Part shown: positions 32,625-43,153 of the stretch, one piece after another
Layout: the number at the start of each line of letters is the position of its first letter
Numbering within the stretch: position 1 is the stretch's first letter
Position numbers and translations under genes: made by a program
DNA from: Enterobacter asburiae
Lineage (GTDB): Bacteria; Pseudomonadota; Gammaproteobacteria; Enterobacterales; Enterobacteriaceae
DNA: 64,000 nucleotides
Direction: 5' to 3'
Assembly (NCBI RefSeq): GCF_007035645.1
Contig: NZ_AP019632.1
Location: forward strand, 1 to 64,000
Notes under the pieces: model-generated
What the model was told of the DNA's origin: nothing
Database searches by the model: none
What the model saw: only the letters and a program-made list of their open reading frames with translations

Positions 32625-34016
32625 ATGCTGGCCTTCCTCAACCAGGTGCGCAAGCCGACCCTGGATCTGCCGCTCGACGTGCGGCGCAAGATGTGGTTCA
32701 AACCGTTCATGCAGTCCTATCTGGTGGTCTTCATCGGCTACCTGACCATGTACCTGATCCGCAAAAACTTTAACATCGCGCAGAACGACATGATCTCAAC
32801 CTACGGGCTGAGCATGACGCAGCTGGGGATGATTGGCCTGGGCTTCTCCATCACCTACGGCGTGGGTAAAACCGTCGTTTCCTACTACGCGGACGGCAAA
32901 AACACCAAGCAGTTCCTGCCGTTTATGCTGATCCTCTCCGCCATCTGTATGCTCGGCTTCAGCGCCAGCATGGGCGCGGGCTCCGTCAGCCTGTTCATGA
33001 TGATCGTCTTCTACGCCCTGAGCGGCTTCTTCCAGAGTACCGGCGGGTCGTGCAGCTACTCCACCATCACCAAATGGACCCCGCGCCGCAAGCGTGGTTC
33101 GTACCTCGGCATGTGGAACATCTCCCACAACCTCGGCGGGGCGGGTGCGGCAGGCGTGGCGCTGTTTGGCGCAAACTACCTGTTCGACGGCCACGTGATC
33201 GGCATGTTTATCTTCCCGTCGATTATCGCCCTGATTGTCGGCTTTATCGGCCTGCGCTACGGCAGCGACTCCCCGGAATCTTACGGCCTCGGCAAAGCCG
33301 AAGAGCTGTTCGGCGAGGAGATCAGCGAAGAGGACAAAGAGACCGAAGAAAACGAGATGTCCAAATGGCAGATCTTTGTTGAGTACGTGCTGAAAAACAA
33401 AGTGATCTGGCTGCTGTGCTTCTCAAACATCTTCCTCTACGTGGTGCGTATTGGCATCGACCAGTGGTCGACCGTATATGCCTTCCAGGAGCTGAAGCTC
33501 TCTAAAGAAGTGGCGATTCAGGGCTTCACTCTGTTCGAAGTGGGCGCCCTGGTCGGCACCCTGCTGTGGGGCTGGCTCTCGGATCTCGCCAACGGCCGTC
33601 GTGCGCTGGTGGCCTGCGTCGCGCTGGCGTTGATTATCGCCACGCTCGGCGTCTACCAGCATGCCAGCAACCAGTACGTTTACCTGGCGTCCCTGTTCGC
33701 GCTCGGCTTCCTGGTGTTTGGTCCACAGCTGCTGATCGGCGTGGCGGCAGTCGGCTTCGTACCGAAAAAAGCGATCGGCGCCGCCGATGGGATTAAAGGC
33801 ACCTTCGCCTACCTGATCGGCGACAGCTTCGCCAAGCTGGGTCTGGGGATGATCGCCGACGGCACGCCAATTTTCGGCCTCACCGGCTGGGCGGGCACCT
33901 TCGCGGCGCTGGATGCGGCAGCCATCGGCTGTATCGTCCTGATGGCGATGGTAGCGGTGCTGGAAGAACGTAAAATTCGCCGTGAGAATCGTGCGCAGAA
34001 ATTAAAAACAGCCTGA
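32625..34016 (+). CDS. uhpT: UhpT, hexose-6-phosphate:phosphate antiporter
   Basis: UhpT imports glucose-6-phosphate, fructose-6-phosphate and similar esters in exchange for phosphate; it also admits the antibiotic fosfomycin. The 463-residue MFS protein has 12 helices, same length as in E. coli, beginning [22 protein letters not shown]. The conserved [16 protein letters not shown] carries the substrate-binding Arg (near 46). It is intact, with no frameshift. Its expression depends on UhpABC. Confidence 0.97.
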   Translation: MLAFLNQVRKPTLDLPLDVRRKMWFKPFMQSYLVVFIGYLTMYLIRKNFNIAQNDMISTYGLSMTQLGMIGLGFSITYGVGKTVVSYYADGKNTKQFLPFMLILSAICMLGFSASMGAGSVSLFMMIVFYALSGFFQSTGGSCSYSTITKWTPRRKRGSYLGMWNISHNLGGAGAAGVALFGANYLFDGHVIGMFIFPSIIALIVGFIGLRYGSDSPESYGLGKAEELFGEEISEEDKETEENEMSKWQIFVEYVLKNKVIWLLCFSNIFLYVVRIGIDQWSTVYAFQELKLSKEVAIQGFTLFEVGALVGTLLWGWLSDLANGRRALVACVALALIIATLGVYQHASNQYVYLASLFALGFLVFGPQLLIGVAAVGFVPKKAIGAADGIKGTFAYLIGDSFAKLGLGMIADGTPIFGLTGWAGTFAALDAAAIGCIVLMAMVAVLEERKIRRENRAQKLKTA

Positions 34017-34035
34017 GTGTGCAGGTAACTTCTTT

Positions 34036-34062
34036 GCCCGGTGTGTGATGCCGGGCTTTTTT
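34036..34062 (+). terminator. rho-independent terminator after uhpT
   Basis: GCCCGG (34036-34041) pairs with CCGGGC (34051-34056), followed by six T. Confidence 0.85.
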
Positions 34063-34126
34063 ATGCCTGTCGCTGTCGACGCCCTGCGTTTCCCGCTATG
34101 ATGAGCGGCAATTCATAGGAGAACGC

Positions 34127-34579
34127 ATGGTCTGGATAATGCTGGCAACGCTTGCCGTGGTGTTTGTGGTGGGATTTCGCGTCCTGACCTCAGATTCCCG
34201 CCGCGCCATCAAACGTTTGAGCGAGCGTCTGGGGATCACCCCGATGCCGGTCGAGTCGATGATCGACCAGTTCGGTAAAACGCCCGGCAATGAGTTTATC
34301 CGCTACCTTGAGCGGCCGGACGAGGCGCATCTGCAAAACGCGGCGCAGGTGCTGCTGATCTGGCAGGTTTGCATCGTCGACGGCAGCGAGGAGAACCTGC
34401 ACGCCTGGCACCGCATGCTGCGTAAAGCCCGCCTTGCCGCGCCGATTACCGATGCGCAAATTCGTCTGGCGCTTGGCTTCATGCGCGAGATGGAGCCCGA
34501 TCCGCAGGAGCTAAACGCTTTCCAGCTTCGCTATAACCAGCTCTTCCTGCCGGAAGAGGGCGTGTTTTACCTACACTGA
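34127..34579 (+). CDS. yicN: YicN, DUF1198 protein
   Basis: The 150-residue protein, the length of E. coli YicN, has one N-terminal membrane segment (IMLATLAVVFVVGFRVL, residues 4-20), then a soluble mostly helical domain rich in charge. The function is unknown. AGGAGA precedes the ATG. In E. coli K-12 the adenine genes adeQ and ade lie between uhpT and yicN; they are absent here. Confidence 0.88.
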   Translation: MVWIMLATLAVVFVVGFRVLTSDSRRAIKRLSERLGITPMPVESMIDQFGKTPGNEFIRYLERPDEAHLQNAAQVLLIWQVCIVDGSEENLHAWHRMLRKARLAAPITDAQIRLALGFMREMEPDPQELNAFQLRYNQLFLPEEGVFYLH

Positions 34580-34681
34580 TCCCCTGTAAAAACGACAAAA
34601 GTTGTCAAATCGTTAAATCCGTCACACTTTTGATGATAAACTGCGCGACTTTTCCGCACGTTTTTATCTTCAGGTGACGCC

Positions 34682-35872
34682 ATGACAGAACATATCCAGC
34701 CCACGACCAGACCGCAGACCAAAGAGGTTTCTCGCCCCAACTGGTCGGCCGTTTTCGCCGTGGCGTTCTGCGTCGCCTGCCTGATTACCGTTGAGTTTCT
34801 GCCGGTGAGCCTGCTGACGCCGATGGCGCAGGATTTGGGCATTTCCGAGGGCGTGGCGGGGCAGTCCGTCACCGTTACCGCCTTCGTGGCGATGTTCGCC
34901 AGCCTGTTTATCACCCAGGTGATTGGCACCATCGACCGCCGCAAGGTGGTCATTCTGTTCAGCGTGCTGCTGACGCTCTCCTGCCTGCTGGTCTCCTTCG
35001 CGGAAAGCTTCACCCTGCTGCTGCTGGGGCGCGCCTGCCTGGGGCTGGGATTAGGCGGTTTCTGGGCGATGTCGGCCTCGCTCACGATGCGACTGGTGCC
35101 CGCGCGGACGGTGCCAAAAGCGCTTTCCGTTATCTTCGGTGCGGTCTCTATCGCGCTGGTGATTGCCGCGCCGCTCGGCAGCTTCCTCGGCGGGATTATC
35201 GGCTGGCGTAACGTCTTCAACGCCGCGGCGGTGATGGGCCTGCTCTGCATCATTTGGGTGTGGAAAGCGCTACCGTCGCTACCGGGCGAAGCGGCGCACC
35301 ACAAACAGAACATGTTCGCGCTGCTGAAGCGCCCCGGCGTGCTGGCGGGGATGACCGCCATCTTTATGTCCTTTGCCGGGCAGTTTGCCTTCTTTACCTA
35401 TATCCGCCCGGTGTTTATGACCATGGCGGGCTTTGACGTGGACGGCCTGACGCTGGTGCTGCTGAGCTTTGGTATCGCCAGCTTTGTCGGCACCTCGCTG
35501 TCTTCCCAGTTCCTGAAACGCTCCCTGAAGGTGGCGCTGGCGGGTGCGCCGCTGGTGCTGGCAGCGAGCGCGGCGGTGCTGGTGCTGTGGGGCAGCGATA
35601 AGTGGGTGGCGTCTGCCATCGCGATTATATGGGGGTTGGCCTTTGCCCTGGTGCCGGTGGGCTGGTCGACGTGGATCACCCGCACGCTGGCCGATCAGGC
35701 GGAAAAAGCCGGGTCGATTCAGGTGGCGGTGATCCAGCTGGCAAACACCTGCGGCGCGGCCATTGGCGGCGTGGCGCTCGACCATTTGGGGCTGACGTCA
35801 CCGCTGGTGATCTCCGGCACGCTGATGCTGCTGACCGCGCTGCTGGTGGCGGGGAAGGTTAAGGCGAAGTAA
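34682..35872 (+). CDS. nepI: NepI, purine ribonucleoside efflux MFS transporter
   Basis: NepI exports purine ribonucleosides such as inosine and guanosine by proton antiport. The 396-residue product has 12 helices and equals E. coli NepI in length. The motif between helices 2 and 3 is modified ([10 protein letters not shown]). The N-terminal tail is about 20 soluble residues. ATG follows CAGGTGACGCC, a Shine-Dalgarno of moderate strength. Confidence 0.93.
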   Translation: MTEHIQPTTRPQTKEVSRPNWSAVFAVAFCVACLITVEFLPVSLLTPMAQDLGISEGVAGQSVTVTAFVAMFASLFITQVIGTIDRRKVVILFSVLLTLSCLLVSFAESFTLLLLGRACLGLGLGGFWAMSASLTMRLVPARTVPKALSVIFGAVSIALVIAAPLGSFLGGIIGWRNVFNAAAVMGLLCIIWVWKALPSLPGEAAHHKQNMFALLKRPGVLAGMTAIFMSFAGQFAFFTYIRPVFMTMAGFDVDGLTLVLLSFGIASFVGTSLSSQFLKRSLKVALAGAPLVLAASAAVLVLWGSDKWVASAIAIIWGLAFALVPVGWSTWITRTLADQAEKAGSIQVAVIQLANTCGAAIGGVALDHLGLTSPLVISGTLMLLTALLVAGKVKAK

Positions 35873-35882
35873 GTCAATTTCC

Positions 35883-35978
35883 CCCCTCACCCCGGCCCTC
35901 TCCCCAAAGGGGCGAGGGTGAAAAGACAGCACCGAGCCGTCCCCTCTCCCCTGTGGGGAGAGGGTTAGGGTGAGGGGA
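35883..35978. repeat. pair of inverted CTCTCCC-type intergenic repeats
   Basis: CCCTCACCCCGGCCCTCTCC (from 35884) with its internal hairpin, and, after a 20-base spacer, an inverted copy ending TTAGGGTGAGGGG. A third single copy lies at 36957-36992. The pair sits between the convergent genes nepI and yicL and can form a long stem, so it may end transcription from both sides. Confidence 0.75.
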
Positions 35979-35985
35979 CATCAGG

Positions 35986-36891
35986 CTACGCCGATGTCTG
36001 AACCCGTCTTCTCGAATCCATTGAAATCAACACTACCGACGACACAATCAATAGCGTCCCCAGCCAGTCCGGCAGGGTGAACGCCACCCCCAGCAAAATC
36101 ACCGACAGCAGCGCGCTGCTCAGCGGCTCGGCGCAGCTCAGAATGCTCGCCTTCGGCCCGCCGATCATCTGTGCGCCTTTCAGATACAGGCTGAACGTCA
36201 GCGCCGTGCCAATCACCACGAGGTAGAAAAACGCCAGCAGCAGGCTGCCGTCAATCACAAAGGTGGTCCCGCGTCCGGCGTAGAACGGCGTCAGCATTAG
36301 CCCGGCGATCAGCATGCTCCAGCCGACAATCGGCAGCGTGCCGTAGCGGGCGATCAGCGTTGACGGATAGGTGGTGTAAAACGCGGCGGCAAACGCCGAG
36401 GCGATGCCGAAGAACAGCGCGGCAGGCGAGATGGAGAGCGAGGTCGGGTCGCCGTGAGTGACCAGCAGGAAGGTGCCGACAAGCGACGTCATGATGGCCG
36501 ACAGCACAAACAGGCCGGGACGCTTTTTCCGCGCCAGGGCGAACCAGGCCACGATAATGGTCGGCGAGAGAAACTGCAGCACGGTAGCGGTCGCAGCGTT
36601 GGATTTTTCAATCGTCAGCAGGAAGGTGAGCTGCACGGTGAGCGCGCCGACCAGCGAGAAAATCAGCAGGCTGAGGGCGTCTTTGCGATGTTTGATGACC
36701 GAGAAAATCTTATCGCCGTGCACGAAAGAAAGCGTCAGCAGGATCACGCCGGTAAACAGCAGGCGAACCATGGTCAGGTAAGGCGAAGAAATGTGGCTTT
36801 TCTCCATGATGTACTGCGCGCAAACGCCGGAACTGCCCCATAAAACGGCGGCGATCAGGACGTTTAGCATCCCTTTACGTGTGGAACCCAT
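35986..36891 (-). CDS. yicL: YicL, EamA/DMT-family inner-membrane transporter
   Basis: The 301-residue protein begins [29 protein letters not shown] as E. coli YicL does. It has ten membrane helices in two EamA repeats (about 8-140 and 155-290). A longer open frame upstream has no similarity, so ATG at 36891 is preferred. The substrate is unknown. Confidence 0.93.
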   Translation of the reverse strand: MGSTRKGMLNVLIAAVLWGSSGVCAQYIMEKSHISSPYLTMVRLLFTGVILLTLSFVHGDKIFSVIKHRKDALSLLIFSLVGALTVQLTFLLTIEKSNAATATVLQFLSPTIIVAWFALARKKRPGLFVLSAIMTSLVGTFLLVTHGDPTSLSISPAALFFGIASAFAAAFYTTYPSTLIARYGTLPIVGWSMLIAGLMLTPFYAGRGTTFVIDGSLLLAFFYLVVIGTALTFSLYLKGAQMIGGPKASILSCAEPLSSALLSVILLGVAFTLPDWLGTLLIVSSVVLISMDSRRRVQTSA

Positions 36892-36956
36892 TTTCTCCCC
36901 TGCGATGTTGTCGTTAATTCGGTCAACAGCATAGCATGGTTGCGTGCGGCCTGATG

Positions 36957-36992
36957 CCCTCACCCCGGCCCTCTCCCACGGGGAGAGGGAGC
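36957..36992. repeat. CTCTCCC-type intergenic repeat
   Basis: GCCCTCACCCCGGCCCTCTC followed by CCACGGGGAGAGGGAGC, the same repeat type as the pair near 35883. It lies just after the end of the porin operon on the minus strand. Confidence 0.75.
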
Positions 36993-36999
36993 AAACACT

Positions 37000-37026
37000 A
37001 AAAACGGCAACTTGCGTTGCCGTTTT
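37000..37026 (-). terminator. terminator of the beta-glucoside operon
   Basis: AAAACGGCAAC-TTGC-GTTGCCGTTTT is a perfect 11-bp stem with a T run on the minus strand. It lies 14 bases after the porin stop. Confidence 0.88.
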
Positions 37027-37039
37027 GCTTCTACCTTGC

Positions 37040-38419
37040 CTAGAACCACGCCTCCCACATCGCGCCGACGTTGAAGTCGTCGAGCGTTTCGTCTTTGGTG
37101 TTGTTTACGCGCGCGGTGCGTTCGTTATCCACCTTGCCGCCGGTCACGTAGAAGCGCAGCATCGGGCGGAACTCCGGCCCCATGGCGATAGACATGTTCT
37201 GGGACAGGGTCAGCTTCCAGCCCTTGTTGTCGCCACCGTTGTCGTAATCAACATGCTGCCAGCCCGCTTCCAGCCAGGTGGAGTGAACGTCGTTCCACCA
37301 GTGCATTGGTCGCACGATGGCGTTGTAGTTTTTGCGGTTGTCGGTCTTATCGCGGCTGTTGTCGTAGTCGTGGAAGGCGAGGATGTACTCCACCTGCGTG
37401 GCCTGGGTGAATTTGTATAGCCCTTCGAAGCTGGCGTAGACCGTGGTCAGATCCTCGGTTTTGTTGAACACGCTGTTGTCCGCGTTATCGGAGTAGCGGG
37501 CGATCACCTTGTTCACGCCGCTGTCGTTGGTGTGGCTCAACACCACGCCGCCTTGCCACGCGTTCAGACGCTCGTCGCTCTCCACCGCCTTGGAGTCAAA
37601 GCCGTAGTTGGCGTACAGCTCCATGTCGATCGGGCCAAGCTTCATGCCGTGGATTTTTGAGGTCGCGGCGTAGTTGCCTTTGTCGCCCGTGCCGGAACCG
37701 CCGGTACAGGTGATGCGCGACGGGTTGGCTTCATCTTCCATCACTTCCGGGCTACAGGATTCCACCGCCGCCACGGCGGCCACGTCGAACTGCACGCCGC
37801 CGATGTCGAAGTTCTTCACCCCGGCGCCCTGGCCGTCGTGGTTCATCCAGAAGTAGTCGTTGATGCCCTGCTGCGGACGCTGGTGGAAGTCACGACCTGC
37901 CCAGAAATAGGCGTTCGGGTTGGAGGCCATAATGTTGGTCACCCCCGCGTAGGCTTTTTTCAGGTTAACTTCGTCGCCCCAGTGGTCGATCATCACGTTA
38001 ACGTCCCAGATGGCCCCGTTTTCACCCTTGAAGGCCTTGGAGAGCTGGAATTCCCCGCCGTTGCCTTCGTTGCCCAGACGACCAATGGCGGACGCGCCGT
38101 TGTACGAGCCGTCCACCGCGACGTATTTCTGATCGGCGGCCTGGAAGTGCGCGCCGTAGCGGGCGTAGCCGGTAAATTTAATTCCGAACGGGATCGCCAT
38201 ATCCGGAGATTGCGCCGCGCTTTGCGGCTCGGTCACCACGTCCGCTTTTTTCGCGACCGCCGCATCCATTTTAGCCTGACGTTCGGCCAGGGCTTTATCC
38301 ACCGCTTTCGCCACAATGGCGTCGATTTGCTCCTGGGTGAATTCCTGTGCGAGCACGGAAATTGGGCAAAGCGCGGCGATAACCGCCATGGTTAATGGAA
38401 GTTTTTTAATCGTATTCAT
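37040..38419 (-). CDS. LamB/ScrY/BglH-type carbohydrate porin
   Basis: The 459-residue outer-membrane protein has a signal peptide (1-24, ending SVLA), a charged coiled-coil-like segment (residues 26-60, [30 protein letters not shown]) as in the sucrose porin ScrY, and an 18-strand maltoporin-type barrel ending MWEAWF with a terminal aromatic. CysCys in [18 protein letters not shown] could form a loop disulphide. It is the last gene of the beta-glucoside operon, so it should admit aryl-beta-glucosides or cellobiose. It resembles BglH. A 136-bp gap, with no clear signal, separates it from the EIIA gene. Confidence 0.85.
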   Translation of the reverse strand: MNTIKKLPLTMAVIAALCPISVLAQEFTQEQIDAIVAKAVDKALAERQAKMDAAVAKKADVVTEPQSAAQSPDMAIPFGIKFTGYARYGAHFQAADQKYVAVDGSYNGASAIGRLGNEGNGGEFQLSKAFKGENGAIWDVNVMIDHWGDEVNLKKAYAGVTNIMASNPNAYFWAGRDFHQRPQQGINDYFWMNHDGQGAGVKNFDIGGVQFDVAAVAAVESCSPEVMEDEANPSRITCTGGSGTGDKGNYAATSKIHGMKLGPIDMELYANYGFDSKAVESDERLNAWQGGVVLSHTNDSGVNKVIARYSDNADNSVFNKTEDLTTVYASFEGLYKFTQATQVEYILAFHDYDNSRDKTDNRKNYNAIVRPMHWWNDVHSTWLEAGWQHVDYDNGGDNKGWKLTLSQNMSIAMGPEFRPMLRFYVTGGKVDNERTARVNNTKDETLDDFNVGAMWEAWF

Positions 38420-38555
38420 GGTTATCTCAATATAGTTTAATTTTATTCAGACAATAACCATCCCGCTCCGATCTGACAGAGTATGTCGCTATCATCAGAA
38501 CAAGTGGATCTCTATTTAGGGTACAGAGGTATTACAATAATTATTTCGCCATAGA

Positions 38556-38864
38556 CTATCTCTGATATAAATGAATAATTTCTTCGGACAGTTCACGCGC
38601 TAATAAGGAGTTCATTAAATGATCCTGCGCGTGCACCATAATTAACGTCATCGGCTGGCGGCCTTCGCCCGCATCCTGCTCGATCAGTTTGGTCTGCATC
38701 TTGTGCGCCTGGCGCGCGTAGCCGTCGGCTTCGCGCAGCAGGCTTTTGGCTTCGTCAATATTGCCCTGGCGCGCCGCGTGCAGCGCTTCAAAGCACAGGC
38801 TGCGGGACTGTCCGGCATTGACGATAATTTCCATTACGGCTTCTTCTAATGCGATCATCATCAT
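38556..38864 (-). CDS. PTS lactose/cellobiose-family EIIA
   Basis: The soluble EIIA phosphocarrier passes phosphate from HPr to the EIIB at 41595. About 102 residues, trimeric helical family. The phospho-histidine is H78 in MVHAQDHLMNS and the metal-binding Asp is D81. The stop of the upstream glucosidase gene overlaps the first ATG by one base (TAATG). Two further ATG codons follow directly, so the true start may be three or six bases later. Confidence 0.92.
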   Translation of the reverse strand: MMMIALEEAVMEIIVNAGQSRSLCFEALHAARQGNIDEAKSLLREADGYARQAHKMQTKLIEQDAGEGRQPMTLIMVHAQDHLMNSLLARELSEEIIHLYQR

Positions 38865-40240
38865 TACTCTTTTTCAAAACTATTATTTAACGCGGTAGCG
38901 GCAAACCACTCTCCGCTTTTCTTAATGGTGCGTTTCTGCGTCTCTAAATCGAGCTGGATAAATCCGTAGCGATTTTTATACGCGTTGCACCACGACCAGT
39001 TATCAATAAACGTCCACATATGGTAGCCGAGACAATTGCACCCTTCGCTAATACCCTTATGCAGCCAGGCTAAATGTTCGGAAATAAACTCGATGCGGTA
39101 TTGATCGTTAATCTGGCCATTTTCAATAAACCGCTGCTCGTTTTCGACGCCCATGCCGTTTTCAGAAATAAAGCAGCGAGGGTTGCCGTAATTGTCGCGC
39201 AGGTTAACCAGAATATCGTAAATACCCGGCTCGTAGATTTCCCAGCCACGGTACGGGTTCATCTTGCGGCCCGGCATCTCGTAATTATCGAAGAACCACT
39301 CCGGCATAAACGGCGCCTGCGGGTTCACCGCGCTGTCGCGACACTTCACGCGACGCGGCTGATAGTAGTTCACGCCGAGCAGGTCGATTTTCCCTTCCGC
39401 AATCAGGAAACCGTCTTCCGGTTTACAGGCGGGTAATTGATCGCAGGATTTCAGCAGCGCTACGAGATCTGCCGGGTATTCGCCGCGCAGGACCGGGTCA
39501 AGGAAGCTGCGATTAAACATCAGATCCGCGATGTGCGCCGCCTTCACGTCCGCCGGGTTCTGCGAACGCGGGTACGACGGCGTCAGGTTTAGCACGATGC
39601 CAATCTCCCCCGCGTAATGCCCGGCGCGGTAGGCCTGCACCGCCTTCGCATGGGCCAGCACGGTGTGATACGCCACGGTGGCTGCCCGACGAAAATCCAC
39701 CACGTTCGGGTAGTGGAAGTCGTACAGATAACCGCCTTCCACCGGCACGATCGGCTCGTTGAAGGTAAACCAGTGCAGCACGCGATCGCCGAACAGCTCA
39801 AAGCAAATCTGCGCATAGCGGGCGTAGGCGTCCACCACGTCGCGGTTTTCCCAGCCGCCGATCTCCTGCATCGCCATCGGCATGTCGAAATGGAACAGGG
39901 TCATAAACGGCGTGATGCCCTGTTCATTCAGCTCATCAATGACCTGATTGTAAAAATCGACCGCTTCCGGGTTCACTTCACCGATACCGTCGGGGATCAG
40001 GCGCGCCCAGCTAATCGAGGTGCGAAAGCTGTTGTGGTTCAGCTGCTTTAACAGCTGAATATCCGTTTTCCAGTGCTGATAAAACGTGGAGGTCTGCTGC
40101 GGCCCCACGCCGTTGTGAAAACGGTTTGGCTCGCGGGAAAACCAGTAATCCCACGTGGTTTCCCCCTCTCTTGCCCCTTCCGTCTGGAGAGCGGAGCTTG
40201 CGCTGCCCCACCAGAAGTTATCGGGAAATGTGTATTTCAT
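38864..40240 (-). CDS. 6-phospho-beta-glucosidase, GH1 family
   Basis: The 458-residue cytosolic retaining glycosidase should hydrolyse 6-phospho-beta-glucosides brought in by the PTS. The acid/base is E162 in TFNEP and the nucleophile E360 in ISENGMG. The last motif of the barrel, TFIDNWSWCNAYKNRYGFIQLD, has the usual W-S-W shape. It lies between the EIIC and EIIA genes. The exact sugar cannot be read from sequence. Confidence 0.93.
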   Translation of the reverse strand: MKYTFPDNFWWGSASSALQTEGAREGETTWDYWFSREPNRFHNGVGPQQTSTFYQHWKTDIQLLKQLNHNSFRTSISWARLIPDGIGEVNPEAVDFYNQVIDELNEQGITPFMTLFHFDMPMAMQEIGGWENRDVVDAYARYAQICFELFGDRVLHWFTFNEPIVPVEGGYLYDFHYPNVVDFRRAATVAYHTVLAHAKAVQAYRAGHYAGEIGIVLNLTPSYPRSQNPADVKAAHIADLMFNRSFLDPVLRGEYPADLVALLKSCDQLPACKPEDGFLIAEGKIDLLGVNYYQPRRVKCRDSAVNPQAPFMPEWFFDNYEMPGRKMNPYRGWEIYEPGIYDILVNLRDNYGNPRCFISENGMGVENEQRFIENGQINDQYRIEFISEHLAWLHKGISEGCNCLGYHMWTFIDNWSWCNAYKNRYGFIQLDLETQKRTIKKSGEWFAATALNNSFEKE

Positions 40241-40257
40241 GACTCTTCCTCTTTGAC

Positions 40258-41583
40258 TTAATTGCTGGCGGTCTCGGCGGCGCCGACGGTTGCCTGGGCC
40301 TTCTGCTCTTCGTTTTTGATGAGCGTACGCTCATAGGCGCGCAGGAACGGCAGGTACATCAGCGCGGACATCACCATACAGACCAGGCACATCACCACGG
40401 GGCTCAGCGCCCAGTTTGCCGCCCACGAGGCGCCAATCGGTGCAGGGGTGGTCCACGGGGTCAACGAGACGACCTGCGCCAGCCAGCCGAGTTTGGTTGC
40501 CGCGTACGCCAGGCAGGCGTTGACCAGCGGAACGAACACGAACGGGATAAACAGCATCGGGTTCATGATGATCGGCGCGCCGAACAGAATCGGTTCGTTG
40601 ATGTTGAAGAAGCTTGGCACCACGCCCATTTTGCCGATGGTGCGCAGGTGGGTAACGCGGCTGCGCAGCAGCAGGAACGCCAGCGGCAGCGTGGAGCCTA
40701 CGCCGCCAATCAGCAGGTAGTGATCCCAGAAGCCCTGGAGGTAAACGTGCGGCAGCGCCGCGCCGGCCGCCAGCGCCGCCTGGTTTGCCGAGAGGTTCGC
40801 CATCCAGAACGGGTTCATGATGCCGGTGACGATCAGCGAGCCGTGAATACCGGCGAACCAGAAGATCTGGCACAGCAGCACGGAGAGCAGAATGGCGGGC
40901 AGGGAGTCAGAGGCGGACACCAGCGGCTCCAGCAGGTGCATGATCGCCTGCGGTATGATCATTCCGGTCTGCGCTTCAATGAACAGGTTCAGCGGGTGCA
41001 GCGTGCCGATCACCACCATCACCGGGATCAGGATTTCAAACGAGCGCGCCACGCCGGTTGGTACTTCCTTCGGCAGGCGAATGGTCACGTTGTTCTGCTT
41101 CAGCCACGCGTAAACGCGGGTGGCGTAAATGGCGGTGATCAGGGCGGTGAAGATGCCCTGGCCGGAGAGATACTGGGTCGAGATCTTGCCGTCGGCATAC
41201 GGCGCGGCGACCAGCAGGAAGGCCATAAAGGCCAGCAGGCCGGACATCACCGGGTCGAGGTTAAACTGACGCCCCAGGCTCGCCCCAATTCCCACCGAAA
41301 TGAAGAAGGTCATCACGCCCATGCTGAGGTTAAACGGCAGCATCAGCTGTTCACGATAGGTCTGGGAGAAATCCAGCCAGCCGCGGGCAAAGCTGTTGGT
41401 GGTATCCGCCGAGAAAGGCGGGAAGATGAACACCAGCATAAACGAGCCGATGATCATAAACGGCAGCGCGGCGGTAAAGCCGTCGCGGATGGCAATCACA
41501 TACTTTTGCTGGCCCAGCTTGGCGGCCAGCGGGGTAATTGACTGCTCAATCACCGCGACCATGGATTGATATAACGAACTCAT
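40258..41583 (-). CDS. PTS lactose/cellobiose-family EIIC permease
   Basis: The 441-residue inner-membrane permease translocates the sugar while EIIB phosphorylates it. About ten helices are visible. The conserved NINEPILFGAPI motif near residue 320 is present. The start ATG follows AAAAGGTG. It follows EIIB by 11 bases and precedes the glucosidase by 17. Confidence 0.93.
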   Translation of the reverse strand: MSSLYQSMVAVIEQSITPLAAKLGQQKYVIAIRDGFTAALPFMIIGSFMLVFIFPPFSADTTNSFARGWLDFSQTYREQLMLPFNLSMGVMTFFISVGIGASLGRQFNLDPVMSGLLAFMAFLLVAAPYADGKISTQYLSGQGIFTALITAIYATRVYAWLKQNNVTIRLPKEVPTGVARSFEILIPVMVVIGTLHPLNLFIEAQTGMIIPQAIMHLLEPLVSASDSLPAILLSVLLCQIFWFAGIHGSLIVTGIMNPFWMANLSANQAALAAGAALPHVYLQGFWDHYLLIGGVGSTLPLAFLLLRSRVTHLRTIGKMGVVPSFFNINEPILFGAPIIMNPMLFIPFVFVPLVNACLAYAATKLGWLAQVVSLTPWTTPAPIGASWAANWALSPVVMCLVCMVMSALMYLPFLRAYERTLIKNEEQKAQATVGAAETASN

Positions 41584-41594
41584 GTGAACACCTT

Positions 41595-41909
41595 TTAGTG
41601 TGCCGCTTCGATGAGCGACAGAGCATAGTCCAGTACTTTATCGCCACGCTGCATGCCGTAGTCCATCATATCGATGGGCTGCACCGGAATGCCTTTCGTA
41701 GCCGCCTTGTCTGAGAGTGTCTTTAACATGTATTTCACTTGCGGTCCGAGAAGGACAACCTGGTATTGCGGAAACTGCGTATCAAATTCGGAAACACCGT
41801 ACGCATCAATCTTCACCGGCAAACCACGTTCTTTCGCGACATCGACCATTTTGCTGACCAACAGGCTGGTGGACATCCCGGCAGAGCAGCACAGCATAAT
41901 CTTGAACAT
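41595..41909 (-). CDS. PTS lactose/cellobiose-family EIIB
   Basis: The 104-residue soluble EIIB carries the phospho-cysteine C8 in MLCCSAGMSTSLLVSKM (P-loop type motif). ATG at 41909 is chosen because AGAGGA lies nine bases upstream; a TTG at 41915 would put the ribosome site too close. It is the first gene of the operon, directly downstream of the LacI-type operators. Confidence 0.93.
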   Translation of the reverse strand: MFKIMLCCSAGMSTSLLVSKMVDVAKERGLPVKIDAYGVSEFDTQFPQYQVVLLGPQVKYMLKTLSDKAATKGIPVQPIDMMDYGMQRGDKVLDYALSLIEAAH

Positions 41910-41964
41910 CGACAACCATCCTCTAAATGTAAAAAGTTATTGCGAGGATGATTGGACATTATAC

Positions 41965-42121
41965 GGAAACCGGTTTCCATTCATAAAAGACAGAAGTGTG
42001 ACAACCATCAAGATCCCTTACTTATGAGGCTAATTAACCGGATGTGGGTCACATAATTTGGCTGTTATGACATCATTTTGAGTAGAAACGGAAAATCGGT
42101 TTCCATGGAAAACGGAAACGG
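41965..42121. promoter_or_regulatory. LacI-family operators in the divergent gap
   Basis: GGAAACCGGTTTCC at 41965-41978 is a perfect 14-bp palindrome with a central CG as LacI-family operators have. A second site, GGAAAATCGGTTTCC, is at 42090-42104, followed by TTCCATGGAA and a half site CGGAAAC. The two main sites are about 125 bp apart, enough for DNA looping. The 293-bp gap shows nothing else I can name. Confidence 0.8.
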
Positions 42122-42202
42122 ATATACTCCGTTCTGGCTATAATGTAAGCCGAAGCGGTGATGGAATTTGCAGGCGCGAGGTAAGCCTGCCAGGGGAAAG
42201 AG

Positions 42203-43153
42203 ATGTCGACAATCAATGATGTATCACGTCTTGCCGGGGTGTCTAAAGCCACGGTATCGCGAGTGTTGAGTGGGTCGCGTGGCGTTAAGGAAGCCAGCCG
42301 TCAGGCCGTTCTGAAGGCCGTGGATGAGCTAAACTATCGTCCCAACGTGATTGCCCAGTCGCTGCTGAGCCAGTCGACGGGCTGCATTGGAGTCATTTGC
42401 GCGCAGGAAAATATTAACCAGACCACTGGTTATCTCTACGCGCTGGAAAAACAGCTCAGCCAGCATCAAAAACACCTCCTGCTGCGCTTCGCGCACAGCA
42501 AAGCGGAAGTGATGCACGCCCTTGAAGAACTCTCCTGCGGGCTCTGCGATGATATCCTGGTGATTGGCGCCCGTTTCCCGCTGGACGTGGAGATGGACAA
42601 CGTCATTCTGGTGGACTGCATGGAGTCTGATAATTCCAACAGCATTCAGTTCGATCACGCCTTTGCCGCCGAAACCGCATGTAACTACCTCACCAGCCAG
42701 GGGCGTCGCCAGATTGCGCTGATCCACCCCCACGGCAGCGGTTTTGCCGACCAGGTGCTGCTCGGCTACAAGCACGCGCTGGAGAAAAATTTCCTGCCCT
42801 TTAATCGCAGCCTGGTCTTTATGGACGCGACTTCTTCATCCGTTGCGCTGCAGGAGCTGCTTAACAACGCCAGCACCCTGAATTTCAACGCGCTGCTGGT
42901 GGCGGACGAGCAGGAAGCCCAGCGGGTGATCCCGCAGCTGCAGGCGTTTAATAAATCGGTGCCGGACGACATCATGGTCTTCAGCCTGGCCGGATCGCTG
43001 CACCTGCCGGGCATTCCGGTGATCCCGGCAATTGAATATTCCATGGACGCGATGGCGGCGCGCATTGTGAGCTGGCTGACGGAGAAAACGCAGATGCTCG
43101 GGTCCTATGTTCTGCGCGGGGATTTGATCATTCCAGACGTGCGTAAGCGTTAA
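42203..43153 (+). CDS. LacI-family repressor of the beta-glucoside operon
   Basis: The 316-residue regulator has an N-terminal LacI helix-turn-helix (residues 2-50, TINDVSRLAGVSKATVSRVLSGSRGVKEASRQAVLKAVDELNYRPN) with the hinge helix (NVIAQSLLSQ), then a periplasmic-binding-protein-like core. GGGGAAAGAG precedes the ATG. It is divergent from the EIIB gene with paired operators between, so it most likely represses the operon until its sugar phosphate is present. Confidence 0.92.
   Translation: MSTINDVSRLAGVSKATVSRVLSGSRGVKEASRQAVLKAVDELNYRPNVIAQSLLSQSTGCIGVICAQENINQTTGYLYALEKQLSQHQKHLLLRFAHSKAEVMHALEELSCGLCDDILVIGARFPLDVEMDNVILVDCMESDNSNSIQFDHAFAAETACNYLTSQGRRQIALIHPHGSGFADQVLLGYKHALEKNFLPFNRSLVFMDATSSSVALQELLNNASTLNFNALLVADEQEAQRVIPQLQAFNKSVPDDIMVFSLAGSLHLPGIPVIPAIEYSMDAMAARIVSWLTEKTQMLGSYVLRGDLIIPDVRKR

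Noticed and set aside
36892..37039. selC tRNA gene next to yicL as in E. coli
   Set aside because: The gap is only 148 bp and holds a repeat and a terminator; no tRNA-like sequence is seen.
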